Assembly (NCBI RefSeq): GCF_000577615.1
Contig: NZ_CBXX010000005.1
Location: 124,001-188,000 of the forward strand
Reading direction: 5' to 3'
Origin: Herbaspirillum sp. RV1423
GTDB taxonomy: Bacteria; Pseudomonadota; Gammaproteobacteria; Burkholderiales; Burkholderiaceae_D
Length of the DNA stretch: 64,000 nucleotides
Shown: positions 26,770 through 35,508 of the stretch, piece after piece
Layout: the number at the start of each line of letters is the position of its first letter
How positions within the stretch are numbered: the stretch's first letter is position 1
The notes under the pieces: generated by a model
Seen by the model: only the letters and a program-made list of their open reading frames with translations
What the model was told of the DNA's origin: nothing
Database searches by the model: none
Program-made: the position numbers and the translations under genes

Positions 26770-27614
26770 TGCCATCCATGCCGCCGGCCAGATCCTATCT
26801 GTTCGTTCCCGCCAACCGCCCCGACCGTTACGGCAAGGCGCTGGCCAGCGGCGCGGACGCGGTCATCGTGGATCTGGAAGACGCCGTCGCGCCCGCCGCC
26901 AAAACGCAGGCGCGCGACATGTTGTCGGACTGGCTGTCGCGGCAGTCGCAGCCGTCAAATAATGTGTGGGTGCGCGTCAACGCCGCCGACACCGAATGGC
27001 ATGCGGAGGATGTCAGGTGTGTCGCCGCCGCGCCGATTGCCGGCATCGTATTGCCCAAGGCCGACAGCCGCGACGCCGTGCGCAACGTCACACGGCACTT
27101 CAACGGAGCGCGCAGCCGGTTGCGCCTGCTGCCGCTGATAGAGAGCGCTGCCGGTATCGCCCGGATGCGCGAGATTGCGAAAGCCGGTCATGTGGAACGG
27201 CTGGCCTTCGGTTCCATCGATCTGCAAGTCGACCTCGGCATGCAGTGCGAGCCGCAGGAAAGCGAACTGATGCACTTGCGCGTGGAGATGGTCCTGGCTG
27301 CGCGGCTGGCCGGGATCGCGCCGCCGGTGGATGGCGTGACGACGAACTTCGACGACGCCGCGTTCCTTGAGCAAGCCGTCGGCCGCGCCCGCCGCCTCGG
27401 TTTCGGCGCCAAGCTATGCATCCATCCGCGCCAGGTGGACGTCGTCAACCGAGGATTCCTGCCGAGCGACGAAGAAATCGCCTGGGCGCGCGCCGTCATG
27501 GCTGCAGTCGGGCAAGGCGACGGCGGGGCGATTTCATTGAACGGCAAGATGATCGACAAACCGGTGATCATGCAGGCGCAGGGATTTTTGCGTCGGGCAG
27601 GAGAGTGCGAATAA
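26769..27614 (+). CDS. HpcH/HpaI (CitE-like) CoA-ester lyase, probable citramalyl-CoA lyase
   Basis: A 281-residue TIM-barrel lyase of the CitE/malyl-CoA group. Seen motifs: RSYLFVPANRPDRYGKAL, VIVDLEDAVAP (substrate/Mg site), VRVNAADTEW, IVLPKAD, LLPLIESAAG, FGSIDLQVDLG and GAKLCIHPRQV. In the itaconate pathway it cleaves citramalyl-CoA to acetyl-CoA and pyruvate. The ATG at 26769 overlaps the CoA-transferase stop; the ATG at 26778 (MPPARSYLF) is an equally likely start. It closes the catabolic block ahead of a TRAP binding protein. Confidence 0.82.
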   Translation: MPSMPPARSYLFVPANRPDRYGKALASGADAVIVDLEDAVAPAAKTQARDMLSDWLSRQSQPSNNVWVRVNAADTEWHAEDVRCVAAAPIAGIVLPKADSRDAVRNVTRHFNGARSRLRLLPLIESAAGIARMREIAKAGHVERLAFGSIDLQVDLGMQCEPQESELMHLRVEMVLAARLAGIAPPVDGVTTNFDDAAFLEQAVGRARRLGFGAKLCIHPRQVDVVNRGFLPSDEEIAWARAVMAAVGQGDGGAISLNGKMIDKPVIMQAQGFLRRAGECE

Positions 27615-27683
27615 GAAGGCAGCAGAAAAATCAGGGAAAACACGGCGAAAAAAGCCGATGCTCAAACATCAAGGAGACAAAAC

Positions 27684-28700
27684 ATGTACAAGAAGTTGTT
27701 CACCTCTGCAGCAACCGCGGCAAGTCTGGCATTCGCGCTGCATGCCGCACCGGCGCTGGCGCAACAAACCATCGTCATCAAGTTCAGCCACGTGGTTGCT
27801 TCCAACACGCCCAAAGGCAAGGGAGCGGAACGTTTCAAGCAACTGGCCGAGGAACGCACCAAGGGGCGCGTGAAGGTCGATCTCTATCCCAATAGCCAGC
27901 TCTACAAGGACAAGGAAGAAATGGAAGCGCTGCAGCTTGGCGCGGTGCAGATGCTGGCGCCGTCGCTGGCCAAGTTCGGCCCGCTGGGCGTGAAGGAATT
28001 CGAAGTGTTCGACCTGCCGTACATTTTTCCCAACCGGGCCGTGCTGGCGCGCATCACCGAGGGACCGATCGGCCAGGGCCTGTTCAAGAAACTCGAAGCC
28101 AAGGGCATCAAGGGCCTGGCTTATTGGGACAACGGCATGAAGGTCATGACCGCCAACAAGCCGCTGCACAAGGTCGACGATTTCCGCGGACTGAAGATGC
28201 GCATCCAGTCGTCCAAGGTGCTCGACGAACAATTCCGCGCATTGAAGGCGAATCCGCAGGTGCTGGCGTTCTCCGAGGTGTACCAGGCGATGCAGACCGG
28301 CGTGGTCGACGGCAGCGAGAATACGCCGTCGAATATCTACACGCAAAAGGTGCAGGAAGTGCAGTCGAACCTGACCGTCTCGGACCACGGTTATATCGGC
28401 TATGCCGTCATCGTCAACAAGAAATTCTGGGATAGCCTGCCGCCCGATGTGCGCACCCAACTGGAGTCGGCGATGAAGGATGCGACGCGTTATGCCAACG
28501 CCATCGCCCAGCAGGAAAATGAAGATGCGCTGGCGGCTATCAAGGCATCCGGCAAGACCAAGGTCTATTACCTGACCGACGCCGAAAAGGCCGAATGGCG
28601 CAAGGCCCTCCTGCCGGTCCACAAGTCGATGGAGTCGCGCGTCGGCAAGGATCTGATTCAGGAAATCTACAAGGAAACCGCAAGCATGGGCGTGAAGTAA
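27684..28700 (+). CDS. TRAP transporter solute-binding protein DctP, without adjacent DctQM
   Basis: A 338-residue periplasmic binding protein of the DctP family, with a strong ribosome site (AAGGAG) and a signal peptide (FALHAAPALA-QQ). The core shows IKFSHVVASNTPKGKGAERF, AVQMLAPSLAKFGP, DFRGLKMRIQSSKV with the conserved carboxylate-binding Arg, and EVYQAMQTGVVDGSENTP. Members bind C4-dicarboxylates and related acids. It sits 69 bp after the lyase gene, so it likely binds the substrate of this cluster. The membrane subunits DctQ and DctM do not follow; the next sequence is a non-coding gap and then type VI secretion genes. A different TRAP permease or an unlinked one would be needed. Confidence 0.9.
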   Translation: MYKKLFTSAATAASLAFALHAAPALAQQTIVIKFSHVVASNTPKGKGAERFKQLAEERTKGRVKVDLYPNSQLYKDKEEMEALQLGAVQMLAPSLAKFGPLGVKEFEVFDLPYIFPNRAVLARITEGPIGQGLFKKLEAKGIKGLAYWDNGMKVMTANKPLHKVDDFRGLKMRIQSSKVLDEQFRALKANPQVLAFSEVYQAMQTGVVDGSENTPSNIYTQKVQEVQSNLTVSDHGYIGYAVIVNKKFWDSLPPDVRTQLESAMKDATRYANAIAQQENEDALAAIKASGKTKVYYLTDAEKAEWRKALLPVHKSMESRVGKDLIQEIYKETASMGVK

Positions 28701-28959
28701 AGAATCCAAGTCTTCTCCGATCTGCCGACGCCGAGCGGCGGATCGCTTATCAATTGACGCTGACGGCGGTCTCGCATCATTCTGTTGATATCGCCGAATC
28801 AGTTACTGATATCAATAAAATCAAAGGAAATATTTCATAAAAATTCTATTTTTTTTTGACTTTGTTTTAATGGAATTCTTTTTGCACTTCCTTTCTATTC
28901 ACATTTAAATCAAACCTCTTTAGCATGGCGAGCACGCCCTTTCGTGAAGGACATGCGCC

Positions 28960-29421
28960 ATGCCCGACCTGTCGAATCCGAACTATCTCACAACACGGTT
29001 TCTCAAGCGCCCCACCGGCCAACAGCAGTACGACGTCACGGTTCCTGGCGTGGCCAGCGCCGCGTTGTTGTTCGACGTCATCGGGGCTCTGGGCGAACCC
29101 TACCGTATTACTGTCCGGCTGATCCATCAGCAAGAACTCAATCGCGCCAACTACCTTGGCAAAGAAGCCAGCTTCAACATCGCCTCCGGCCTGCGTGCTG
29201 CCTGTTTCCTGTACACCTTGATTGCACAATTCAGAGAAAAATATCCTGATGCGTTCGCCATGCTGTCAACAGAAAAACGCTATGCATTTTTTGCGAGTCA
29301 ATATCAAAAGGTGCAAGAACACTGCGTGGGAGAGGGGCTGCGCTGGAAGCGTTTTGCAGCCATGCACTGCGATATGGAGAAGCATTTGATCCGCATCTGC
29401 GCCAGGTTTTGGGGAAAATGA
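28960..29421 (+). pseudogene. Truncated VgrG (T6SS spike) N-terminus fused to unrelated tail
   Basis: A 153-codon frame with a fair ribosome site (AAGGA eight bases upstream). Residues about 20-75 read like the start of the VgrG first domain: YDVTVPGVASAALLFDVIGA, PYRITVRLIHQQELNRANYL, GKEASFNI. Normal VgrG proteins are 600-900 residues, so more than 500 residues are missing. From about residue 76 the sequence has no VgrG likeness and I do not recognise it (FLYTLIAQFREKYPDAFAML, ending RICARFWGK). Its stop overlaps the start of the next small frame (ATGA). It is best explained as the scar of a vgrG-linked cargo locus after deletion. Confidence 0.55.
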
Positions 29422-29576
29422 AATACGGCACTCTCTGCAGCGAAGCCATACAAAAAATCACCGAACATCAATGGTGGGATATTCAAGCGGCAAGTTACGT
29501 TTTATTTTTAAAAGGATACAAACATGGACAAAAAAATAGTTACGGGACTTTTTCTGATGCTACGACATGCGCTTAG
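29418..29576 (+). CDS. Small ORF (52 aa) coupled to the VgrG stub
   Basis: A 52-residue frame whose ATG overlaps the preceding stop (ATGA). It begins MKYGTLCSEAIQKITEHQWW and ends DATTCA. It is probably the distal part of whatever protein supplied the C-terminal half of the stub upstream, separated by a frameshift, rather than an independent gene. No family recognised; base composition turns AT-rich here. Confidence 0.3.
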   Translation: MKYGTLCSEAIQKITEHQWWDIQAASYVLFLKGYKHGQKNSYGTFSDATTCA

Positions 29577-29679
29577 TCTATTGCCGCTCTCCGTTTTCTG
29601 CATACAAGCAGCTATCGCAGACGATATGGAAGCACTGGATGGTCATGACAATCAAAAAGGCAAGCAAGCGTATGTATAG
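29524..29679 (+). CDS. Small exported peptide ORF (51 aa)
   Basis: A 51-residue frame with a good ribosome site (AAAGGA seven bases before ATG). It has the layout of a secreted peptide: basic start MDKK, a hydrophobic segment (about 6-30) with a plausible cleavage after AIA, and a short acidic-to-basic tail (DDMEALDGHDNQKGKQAYV). It overlaps the preceding small frame and, by 8 bp, the lipoprotein gene that follows. It may be a leader for the lipoprotein, or the remnant of an earlier immunity lipoprotein. No homologue recognised. Confidence 0.35.
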   Translation: MDKKIVTGLFLMLRHALSLLPLSVFCIQAAIADDMEALDGHDNQKGKQAYV

Positions 29680-30364
29680 AAAAATAGCAGTGGGAATCCT
29701 GCTGGCAAGCACCCTTGCCATTGGGGGATGCAGCAATCTGGGCGGATGTGATTCGCTGGCGCTGTGTGACGACTTCAGCAAGGTGAATGATCCAAATTTT
29801 AAGATTATTACGGCCGGGGTGGTGAATTACACGACGCATTCTGTTGGTCGCGTACATCTATTACCGCTGAATAAAAATGACATAGATGATGGCGCAATAA
29901 TCGGTGTAGCAGCAAGAACTCCAATGAATGCCAATGAATGGTCCACTGGTGGTGGTGGAATGCCCGCACTAGCTTGGGACTTTAGATGGAAGTTGCCTAA
30001 AAAATTTAAAGTCTGGTGGACCGTTATTCATGATGACAAGTTGTATGACGCGAGTAAAACTTATATGAAAGATGGTAAGCCATTTGACCCTTACGATCCT
30101 TATATCACCAAAGAAACACGTCCTGGGCTAGTGTGGTGTGAAGCTGAGGTGGAAATAAAACATCCGGTTATCAAAGATCGCAGTTCTAAATTAGCTTTGT
30201 ATTTTTATCCAGATGGACATGTAGAAGGTGACATTGGCGGTATTCCGATGAGTAAATTGGACATCCAAAAGCGCAGCGAACTTCCTGTCAGCGACAAGCC
30301 TTGCGCTAAAGAAATTTCCAATCCCTATTACGGTAAAAAGAAACCCGTGCATTTCACTTATTAA
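29672..30364 (+). CDS. Tli1-like immunity lipoprotein (DUF3304-type) for the adjacent lipase effector
   Basis: A 230-residue lipoprotein: signal sequence MYRKIAVGILLASTLAIGG with Cys20 as the lipidation site. The mature part has VVNYTTHSVGRVHLLPL, STGGGGMPALAW, a Trp-rich FRWKLPKKFKVWWTV stretch and late paired cysteines. The layout NYT...GGGG...W...vRW recalls DUF3304 lipoproteins encoded beside Tle1 lipases, where they serve as immunity proteins in the periplasm. I choose ATG 29672 because it gives a normal 19-residue signal; ATG 29645 would give a longer one. It lies 15 bp before the lipase gene and is AT-rich relative to the chromosome, which supports transfer as a unit. The immunity role is inferred from pairing. 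Confidence 0.6.
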   Translation: MYRKIAVGILLASTLAIGGCSNLGGCDSLALCDDFSKVNDPNFKIITAGVVNYTTHSVGRVHLLPLNKNDIDDGAIIGVAARTPMNANEWSTGGGGMPALAWDFRWKLPKKFKVWWTVIHDDKLYDASKTYMKDGKPFDPYDPYITKETRPGLVWCEAEVEIKHPVIKDRSSKLALYFYPDGHVEGDIGGIPMSKLDIQKRSELPVSDKPCAKEISNPYYGKKKPVHFTY

Positions 30365-30379
30365 AGAGCGGAGATAAAA

Positions 30380-32224
30380 ATGGGCACACCAAAATTCATG
30401 CGCATCACAGATGTTCCTAACAGCCATGACTTTACGCGCAGTAAAAACCGTTACGACTTAAGTCCCTATCCTGATTGTAAAAGTTGTACGTCGCCGATCT
30501 GGTTTACTGCTTTCTTTGATGGGACAAATAATAATTTTTATCAGGATGGTGGTACAGGCGATGAGCCTTTAGTAGATCCCGATTTAACCAAATACACTAA
30601 TATCGCCAAGCTGTGGCAGTTCGCGCATAAAAATCCTAATGGTGAAGACACTTCATATGCCTCATCACAGACCAAAGCCGCCTACATCCAAGGCGTCGGT
30701 ACGCCTTGCAAGGAAGTCGGCGATCCCGGCGGCGGATTCGGCGCAGCGACGGCAGCTTATGGCGAAGCCCGTATCAACTGGATGCTGGACCAGCTTGCAG
30801 AACACGTCCGCAACCGAAAACTCAGCTATGGCGACGGCCACCTGTACATCAGTCAAATCAACCTGGCCGTTTTCGGTTTTTCCCGTGGCGCAACGCAGGC
30901 ACGCGCTTTTGTCCGCAAGTTGGCCGATGGCAAGCTGGCCTCGGTGGTTGACGGCGAATTGCGTTGGCACCAGCCCAATCGTGATGGTATACGTCCCAAG
31001 ATCCATCTTTACTTCATGGGTCTGATCGATACCGTGGCCGGCGTCGGTTATGGTGGCGGCGCATTGGAGGAACGGCTTTCGCCCGGACTGGCCGTAGGCG
31101 GTCCTGTGCTGGGACAAGTATTGGGTTCCAGCGTCTTTGGCCCGGTGGGTGCGGTGCTGGGTGGTTTGCTGTGGCTGTTGAATAAAGACGGACACGATAG
31201 CTGGGCTGATGACTTGCGCATTCCGGCCTATGTGCAACGTTGCGTGCATTTGGTCGCCAGCCACGAGGTGCGCGAGCGGTTTCCGCTGGACTCGGTGCGT
31301 GAAGACGATATCTTGCCCGGCAACTGTGTCGAGGATTTTTATCCCGGCGTGCATTCGGATGTGGGCGGCGGGTATGAGCGCAATTATCAGGAAAACCGCA
31401 GCAATGAACTCGCCAATATTGCACTGGCGCGCTTGTATGTCGAGGCGTGGCAGGCAGGCGTACCTTTGAAATCGCCCGATGAGATCATGGCATCGCCTGC
31501 CGCAGAGTTGTTTGCGATTTCGCCGGAACTGGAACAATTATGGATGAATTATATGGCGCAAGATACACCGGGCGAAAAAATGGAAATCCAGCTTATTTCG
31601 CACATGAATCGCTATTATCGCTGGCGTGCTGGACGGACTAGTCGTTTGGGACGCTGTGATGCGAATATCGATTGGCGCAATGTTGATGCGTTTATGAAAA
31701 TCACCGACAAGGAGTGGGCGGACGATATCGTCACATTTGCAAAAAAACGGCGTGAAGTCGAGGAACAAAATAAAGAGTATTTAAAAACACACAACAACTT
31801 GCTCGATTTCCGACGCGAGCGCGGCATCGATACTGCCTTGACTTATGACGCGTATCAAGCGCCGTCCCCGCTAGAGCAGCATCAAGCCTATCTACTCGAT
31901 GCGTATTTCAAACAGCAGGACCGCGATCCGTGGGAGGGTGAGGCGCGACGTCAGCTCGATCAATTTTTTGACCGGTATGTGCATGATTCCATCGCAGGAT
32001 TCAAGCAGGTTTTAGCGAACAGTAAAAAATCGTATGTAGAAAGCAGTCGCTGGTCGGTGAACCGACGTATCTTTGTCGGTAAGCGAGACAGTAGCTATTT
32101 GTACTGGCGCTACGAGGGCAAGACGCCCGAAATCGAGGAAGCGAGAGTTGCAGCGATACAGCAGGAAAGAGAGAAAGTGTTGGCGCAGGAGAATGCTCGA
32201 CCGAATATTGCTAGGACGGGATAG
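30380..32224 (+). CDS. T6SS phospholipase effector, Tle1-like (DUF2235)
   Basis: A 614-residue DUF2235 alpha/beta hydrolase. Seen: FFDGTNNN (45-52), the nucleophile elbow VFGFSRGATQARAF with Ser168, a probable acid in MGLIDTVAG (Asp217), and YPGVHSDVGGGY with His325, giving a Ser-Asp-His set as in Tle1 lipases. A glycine-rich hydrophobic stretch (about 238-267) may insert into the target membrane. There is no signal peptide, as expected for type VI delivery. The C-terminal 200 residues are charged and helical. Together with the lipoprotein before it and the VgrG stub, this is a Tle1-Tli1 cargo pair. No core T6SS genes are in the window, so delivery would need an unlinked apparatus. Confidence 0.85.
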   Translation: MGTPKFMRITDVPNSHDFTRSKNRYDLSPYPDCKSCTSPIWFTAFFDGTNNNFYQDGGTGDEPLVDPDLTKYTNIAKLWQFAHKNPNGEDTSYASSQTKAAYIQGVGTPCKEVGDPGGGFGAATAAYGEARINWMLDQLAEHVRNRKLSYGDGHLYISQINLAVFGFSRGATQARAFVRKLADGKLASVVDGELRWHQPNRDGIRPKIHLYFMGLIDTVAGVGYGGGALEERLSPGLAVGGPVLGQVLGSSVFGPVGAVLGGLLWLLNKDGHDSWADDLRIPAYVQRCVHLVASHEVRERFPLDSVREDDILPGNCVEDFYPGVHSDVGGGYERNYQENRSNELANIALARLYVEAWQAGVPLKSPDEIMASPAAELFAISPELEQLWMNYMAQDTPGEKMEIQLISHMNRYYRWRAGRTSRLGRCDANIDWRNVDAFMKITDKEWADDIVTFAKKRREVEEQNKEYLKTHNNLLDFRRERGIDTALTYDAYQAPSPLEQHQAYLLDAYFKQQDRDPWEGEARRQLDQFFDRYVHDSIAGFKQVLANSKKSYVESSRWSVNRRIFVGKRDSSYLYWRYEGKTPEIEEARVAAIQQEREKVLAQENARPNIARTG

Positions 32225-32325
32225 AAGCGCGTGGGCGTCCGAGTGTGTTGGGAATGGTCAATATTTGTCCTGTATCAATATCAAAAATTCATACTTGTGC
32301 GCTTTTTTCCACCCATAAAATATCT

Positions 32326-32363
32326 GGCCCGCCAACACCAATTAGCGGGCCTTGTTATTTCTC
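32326..32363. terminator. Rho-independent terminator between convergent genes
   Basis: Arms GGCCCGC (32326-32332) and GCGGGCC (32345-32351) with a 12-base loop, followed by TTGTTATTT. It lies between the lipase gene (plus) and the aldo/keto reductase gene (minus) and may serve both. Confidence 0.65.
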
Positions 32364-32378
32364 TGAAGAGACAATGAA

Positions 32379-33428
32379 TCAGGGCGCCGGATTCGGCTGC
32401 GTCTTGTGGATCGCTTCGATCTGCTCGACGATCTCCGGCGACAGTTGTACCGACAGGCTGTCGATGTTGCTGCGCAATTGCTCCATGGTGGTGGCGCCGA
32501 TGATGTTGGAGGTGACGAAAGGGCGGCTGTTGACATAGGCCAGCGCCAGTTGCGCCGGATCGATGCCGTGCTTGCGCGCCAATGCCACGTAGGCCTTGGC
32601 GGCGGCTACCGTCTGCGGGCTGTTGTAGCGCGTGAAGCGATCGAACAGCGTCAGGCGGGCGCCGGCCGGACGCGCGCCGTTTTCGTATTTGCCCGACAGC
32701 ACGCCGAAGGCCAGCGGCGAATACGCCAGCAGCCCGACCTGTTCGCGATGGGCGAATTCGGCGAGGTTGATTTCAAAGCTGCGATTCAACAAGTTGTAAG
32801 GATTCTGGATGGCGACCACGCGCTCCAGGTCGAATTTTTCGGCGGCGCGCAGGAACTGCGCCACGCCCCAGGCGGTTTCATTCGACAGGCCGATGTGGCG
32901 GATCTTGCCGGCCTTGACGAACTCGGACAGGATGGTCAGCGTTTCGTCGATGGCGACGGTCTGTTCGTCGGCGATATGGCTGTAGTTGAGCTGGCCGAAG
33001 CTGTTGACGCTGCGGTCGGGCCAGTGCAACTGGTACAGGTCGACGTGATCGAGCTGGAGGCGTTCAAGACTGCCGTGGAGCGCTTCGGTCAGGCCCTTGC
33101 GGTCGAAATTGTTGACGCCGCCGCGCACGTGGCGCGGATTGTGCGGTTTGCGCGCCGGGCCGGTGGCCTTGGTGGCGATCAGCAGTTGGCCGCGCTTGCC
33201 CGATTTCTTCAGCCAGGTACCGAGATAGCGTTCGCTCAGGCCCTGCGTTTCGGCCTTGGGCGGTACCGGATACATTTCGGCGACGTCGATCAGGTTGATG
33301 CCGCGCTCGGTCGCAAAGTCGAGTTGCGAGTGGGCTTCGGCTTCGGTGTTTTGTTCTCCCCAGGTCATGGTGCCGAGCGTGATCAGGCTGACGTTGACGT
33401 TAGTGCGGCCAAGAGGGCGGTATTGCAT
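32379..33428 (-). CDS. Aldo/keto reductase (Tas-like)
   Basis: A 349-residue NADPH-dependent aldo/keto reductase. The start at 33428 (MQYRPLGRTNVNVSLI) has AAAGGA eight bases upstream; the longer frame beyond it overlaps the divergent MFS gene and is not used. Landmarks: LGTMTWGEQNTEAEA, GINLIDVAEMYPVPP with the catalytic Asp and Tyr, the catalytic Lys in IATKATG, HVDLYQLHWPDR with the His, IGLSNETAWGV, QNPYNLLNR and AYSPLAFGVLSGKY. Length and these phrases match the E. coli Tas protein group. Physiological substrate unknown. Divergent from the MFS exporter gene, with a shared 106-bp gap. Confidence 0.9.
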   Translation of the reverse strand: MQYRPLGRTNVNVSLITLGTMTWGEQNTEAEAHSQLDFATERGINLIDVAEMYPVPPKAETQGLSERYLGTWLKKSGKRGQLLIATKATGPARKPHNPRHVRGGVNNFDRKGLTEALHGSLERLQLDHVDLYQLHWPDRSVNSFGQLNYSHIADEQTVAIDETLTILSEFVKAGKIRHIGLSNETAWGVAQFLRAAEKFDLERVVAIQNPYNLLNRSFEINLAEFAHREQVGLLAYSPLAFGVLSGKYENGARPAGARLTLFDRFTRYNSPQTVAAAKAYVALARKHGIDPAQLALAYVNSRPFVTSNIIGATTMEQLRSNIDSLSVQLSPEIVEQIEAIHKTQPNPAP

Positions 33429-33534
33429 GGGTGAGTCCTTTCGGAAAACGTATGGGCGCGACGGAAATGAAGTAGTATATCCGCGCGCCGCGTTCCGCGC
33501 AGAGCCCCTTCCAGCACAAGAAAATTCCTCGCCA

Positions 33535-34770
33535 ATGACTTCCGCCATCGCATCAGAACAGTTGTTGCACCATCGCTCCTTCCGCTTGTTCTGGCTCGCC
33601 AGCGTGGCCTCGACGATTGCGCTGCAAATGCAGATCGTTGCGGTCGGATGGCAGGTTTATCAGTTGACGCATAGTGCGTTCGATCTCGGCATCGTGGGGC
33701 TGGTACAGTTCATTCCTTCACTGTTTCTGGTCTTCGTCGTCGGCCATGTGGCCGATCGCCACGACCGCCGCCAAGTGGCGCGCATCAGCATCCTGGTCGA
33801 GGCGATCGCCGCCGGTCTGCTGGCGGCGGGCAGTATCGGCGGCTGGCTGAACAAGGAGGCGATTTTTGCGATCGTGTTCGTGATCGGGGCCGGCCGCGCG
33901 TTCAGCAAACCGACCATGTCGGCGCTGCTGCCGACGCTGATGCCGCCGTCCTTGTTGCCGCGCGCCGTGGCCGGTTCCGCTTCCGCGACGCAAGTGGCGA
34001 TCATCATCGGCCCGGCTATCGGCGGTTTTTTGTATGTCGCGGGGCCGTCGGTGGTGTATCTCTCCAGTTGCGCCATGTTCTTGCTTTGCAGCGTGCTGGT
34101 GTCGCTGATCAAGGTTGAGACGCCGCCCGTCAAACGCGAGAACACGACGCTCAAATCGGTGTTCGCCGGCCTCGCTTATATCCGCAGCAAGCCGGCCATC
34201 TTCGGCGCGATTTCGCTCGATCTGTTTGCCGTGTTGCTGGGCGGCGCCACGGCATTGTTGCCGATCTATGCGCATGACATCCTCAACACCAATTCGGTCG
34301 GGCTCGGTTTGCTGCGCTCGGCGCCTGCGGTGGGCGCGTTGTCGGTGGCCTTGTTCCTCGCACATCATCCGCTGAAAGGGCGCATCGGACGCACCATGTT
34401 CATCGCCGTGGCGATCTTCGGCTGCGCTACGATCGTGTTCGGCCTGTCGCAGTCGTTTGTGTTGTCGCTGGCGGCGTTGGTGGTGCTGGGTGCATCGGAC
34501 ATGATCAGCGTGGTGGTGCGTTCGAGTTTCGTGCAACTGGAAACGCCGGATGAAATGCGCGGCCGCGTGAGCGCGGTGAATTCGGTATTCATCGGCACGT
34601 CCAACCAGCTCGGCGAGTTCGAGTCGGGCCTGACCGCCGCCTGGTTCGGCGCCGTGCCGGCGGTGTTGATCGGCGGCATCGGCACGCTGCTGGTGGCGGT
34701 CTTGTGGATCAGGCTGTTTCCCCAGCTATTCCATGTCGATCGTCTGGTCGCGAATGCGGGCAAGAAATAA
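33535..34770 (+). CDS. MFS exporter, EntS-like (MFS_3)
   Basis: A 411-residue major facilitator with 12 predicted helices. It opens FRLFWLASVASTIALQMQIVAVGWQVYQLT and has GHVADRHDRRQVARI between helices 2 and 3, both typical of the enterobactin-exporter EntS group of exporters. The second half contains GRIGRTMFIAVAIFGCATI and PDEMRGRVSAVNSVFIGTSNQLGEFESG, also typical. The start (ATG at 33535) follows the conserved alignment point; no strong ribosome site is seen. No siderophore genes are near, so the cargo is unknown. Confidence 0.85.
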   Translation: MTSAIASEQLLHHRSFRLFWLASVASTIALQMQIVAVGWQVYQLTHSAFDLGIVGLVQFIPSLFLVFVVGHVADRHDRRQVARISILVEAIAAGLLAAGSIGGWLNKEAIFAIVFVIGAGRAFSKPTMSALLPTLMPPSLLPRAVAGSASATQVAIIIGPAIGGFLYVAGPSVVYLSSCAMFLLCSVLVSLIKVETPPVKRENTTLKSVFAGLAYIRSKPAIFGAISLDLFAVLLGGATALLPIYAHDILNTNSVGLGLLRSAPAVGALSVALFLAHHPLKGRIGRTMFIAVAIFGCATIVFGLSQSFVLSLAALVVLGASDMISVVVRSSFVQLETPDEMRGRVSAVNSVFIGTSNQLGEFESGLTAAWFGAVPAVLIGGIGTLLVAVLWIRLFPQLFHVDRLVANAGKK

Positions 34771-34804
34771 CGGGAAGCAGCGAGAGATCGCGTGGCCGAT
34801 GCCG

Positions 34805-35365
34805 TCAGGGTTCCGGATCCTGATTGGCGAGATGGATCTTCACATGCGGCAGCGGGCCATCCGCTGCCGAGAACACCACCGGGCAGTTGACCACGATATC
34901 GGTCTTTTCGATACTGACCTGGCCGGCTTCTTCCGCGGCCAGCACTTCCTCTTCCGACTTCAACACATGCGGTTGCTTGCCGGGCAGCCAGGTCACCTTG
35001 TGCACCTGCCACAGCGGCGAATAATTCAGGTTGGCATTGGCCGCGCCGATGGGGGCGGGCAACGACGGCAACACGCCGCCTTGTTTGACATTCACGAATG
35101 AATAGATGCGCTCGACGGCCCCCGGCTGTCCGGGTTGGCGCTGCCGGCTGATCGCATTGACCAGGCGCGGCACATAATTGGCGCCCATATCCTGCGCTGC
35201 CTTTCTGTCGGAAACGTCGGTGGTGACATAACGTACGATCTGGCCGTTGTACCAGCCCGAGATCAGCGGCAACGCGACGATGTCGCCGGTTTGCTGGCCA
35301 TGCGCTTGCGCGGACAGGCAAGCCGCGATAACGAATGGAATCAGGTCCAGGATGTTTTTCTTCAT
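34805..35365 (-). CDS. Conserved secreted protein of unknown function
   Basis: A 186-residue protein with a signal peptide (LIPFVIAACLSAQAHG-QQ). The mature part has the recognisable phrases ISGWYNGQIVRYVTTDVSD, NYVPRLVNAI, NYSPLWQVHKVTWLPG, VLAAEEAGQVSIEKTDIVVN and CPVV, seen in a family of secreted bacterial proteins without known role (I believe grouped as DUF7482, from memory). The ATG at 35365 is preferred to 35383 because the signal peptide is then of normal length. It is convergent with the MFS gene. Confidence 0.6.
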   Translation of the reverse strand: MKKNILDLIPFVIAACLSAQAHGQQTGDIVALPLISGWYNGQIVRYVTTDVSDRKAAQDMGANYVPRLVNAISRQRQPGQPGAVERIYSFVNVKQGGVLPSLPAPIGAANANLNYSPLWQVHKVTWLPGKQPHVLKSEEEVLAAEEAGQVSIEKTDIVVNCPVVFSAADGPLPHVKIHLANQDPEP

Positions 35366-35455
35366 GTTGTCGAATGCTCTCATGTGGTCGTGGCGGATGT
35401 GCCGAACGTGAGTCGTTGGCGACGTTGCAAATCTTACAGCGAAGAATACAGCGAA

Positions 35456-35488
35456 GAAAAAGGCCTGCGGGAGAAACCGGCAGGCCTT
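35456..35488 (-). terminator. Rho-independent terminator of the peptide-binding protein gene
   Basis: Arms AAGGCCTGC (35460-35468) and GCAGGCCTT (35480-35488). On the minus strand the hairpin is followed by a T run (CCTTTTTCTTCG), 20 bp after the stop of the gene at 35509. Confidence 0.8.
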
Positions 35489-35508
35489 GGAAACGGAACG
35501 GACTCAGC

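Noticed and set aside
28718..28746. Hairpin GATCTGCCG/CGGCGGATC after dctP
   Set aside because: Imperfect stem and no T run; not convincing as a rho-independent terminator.
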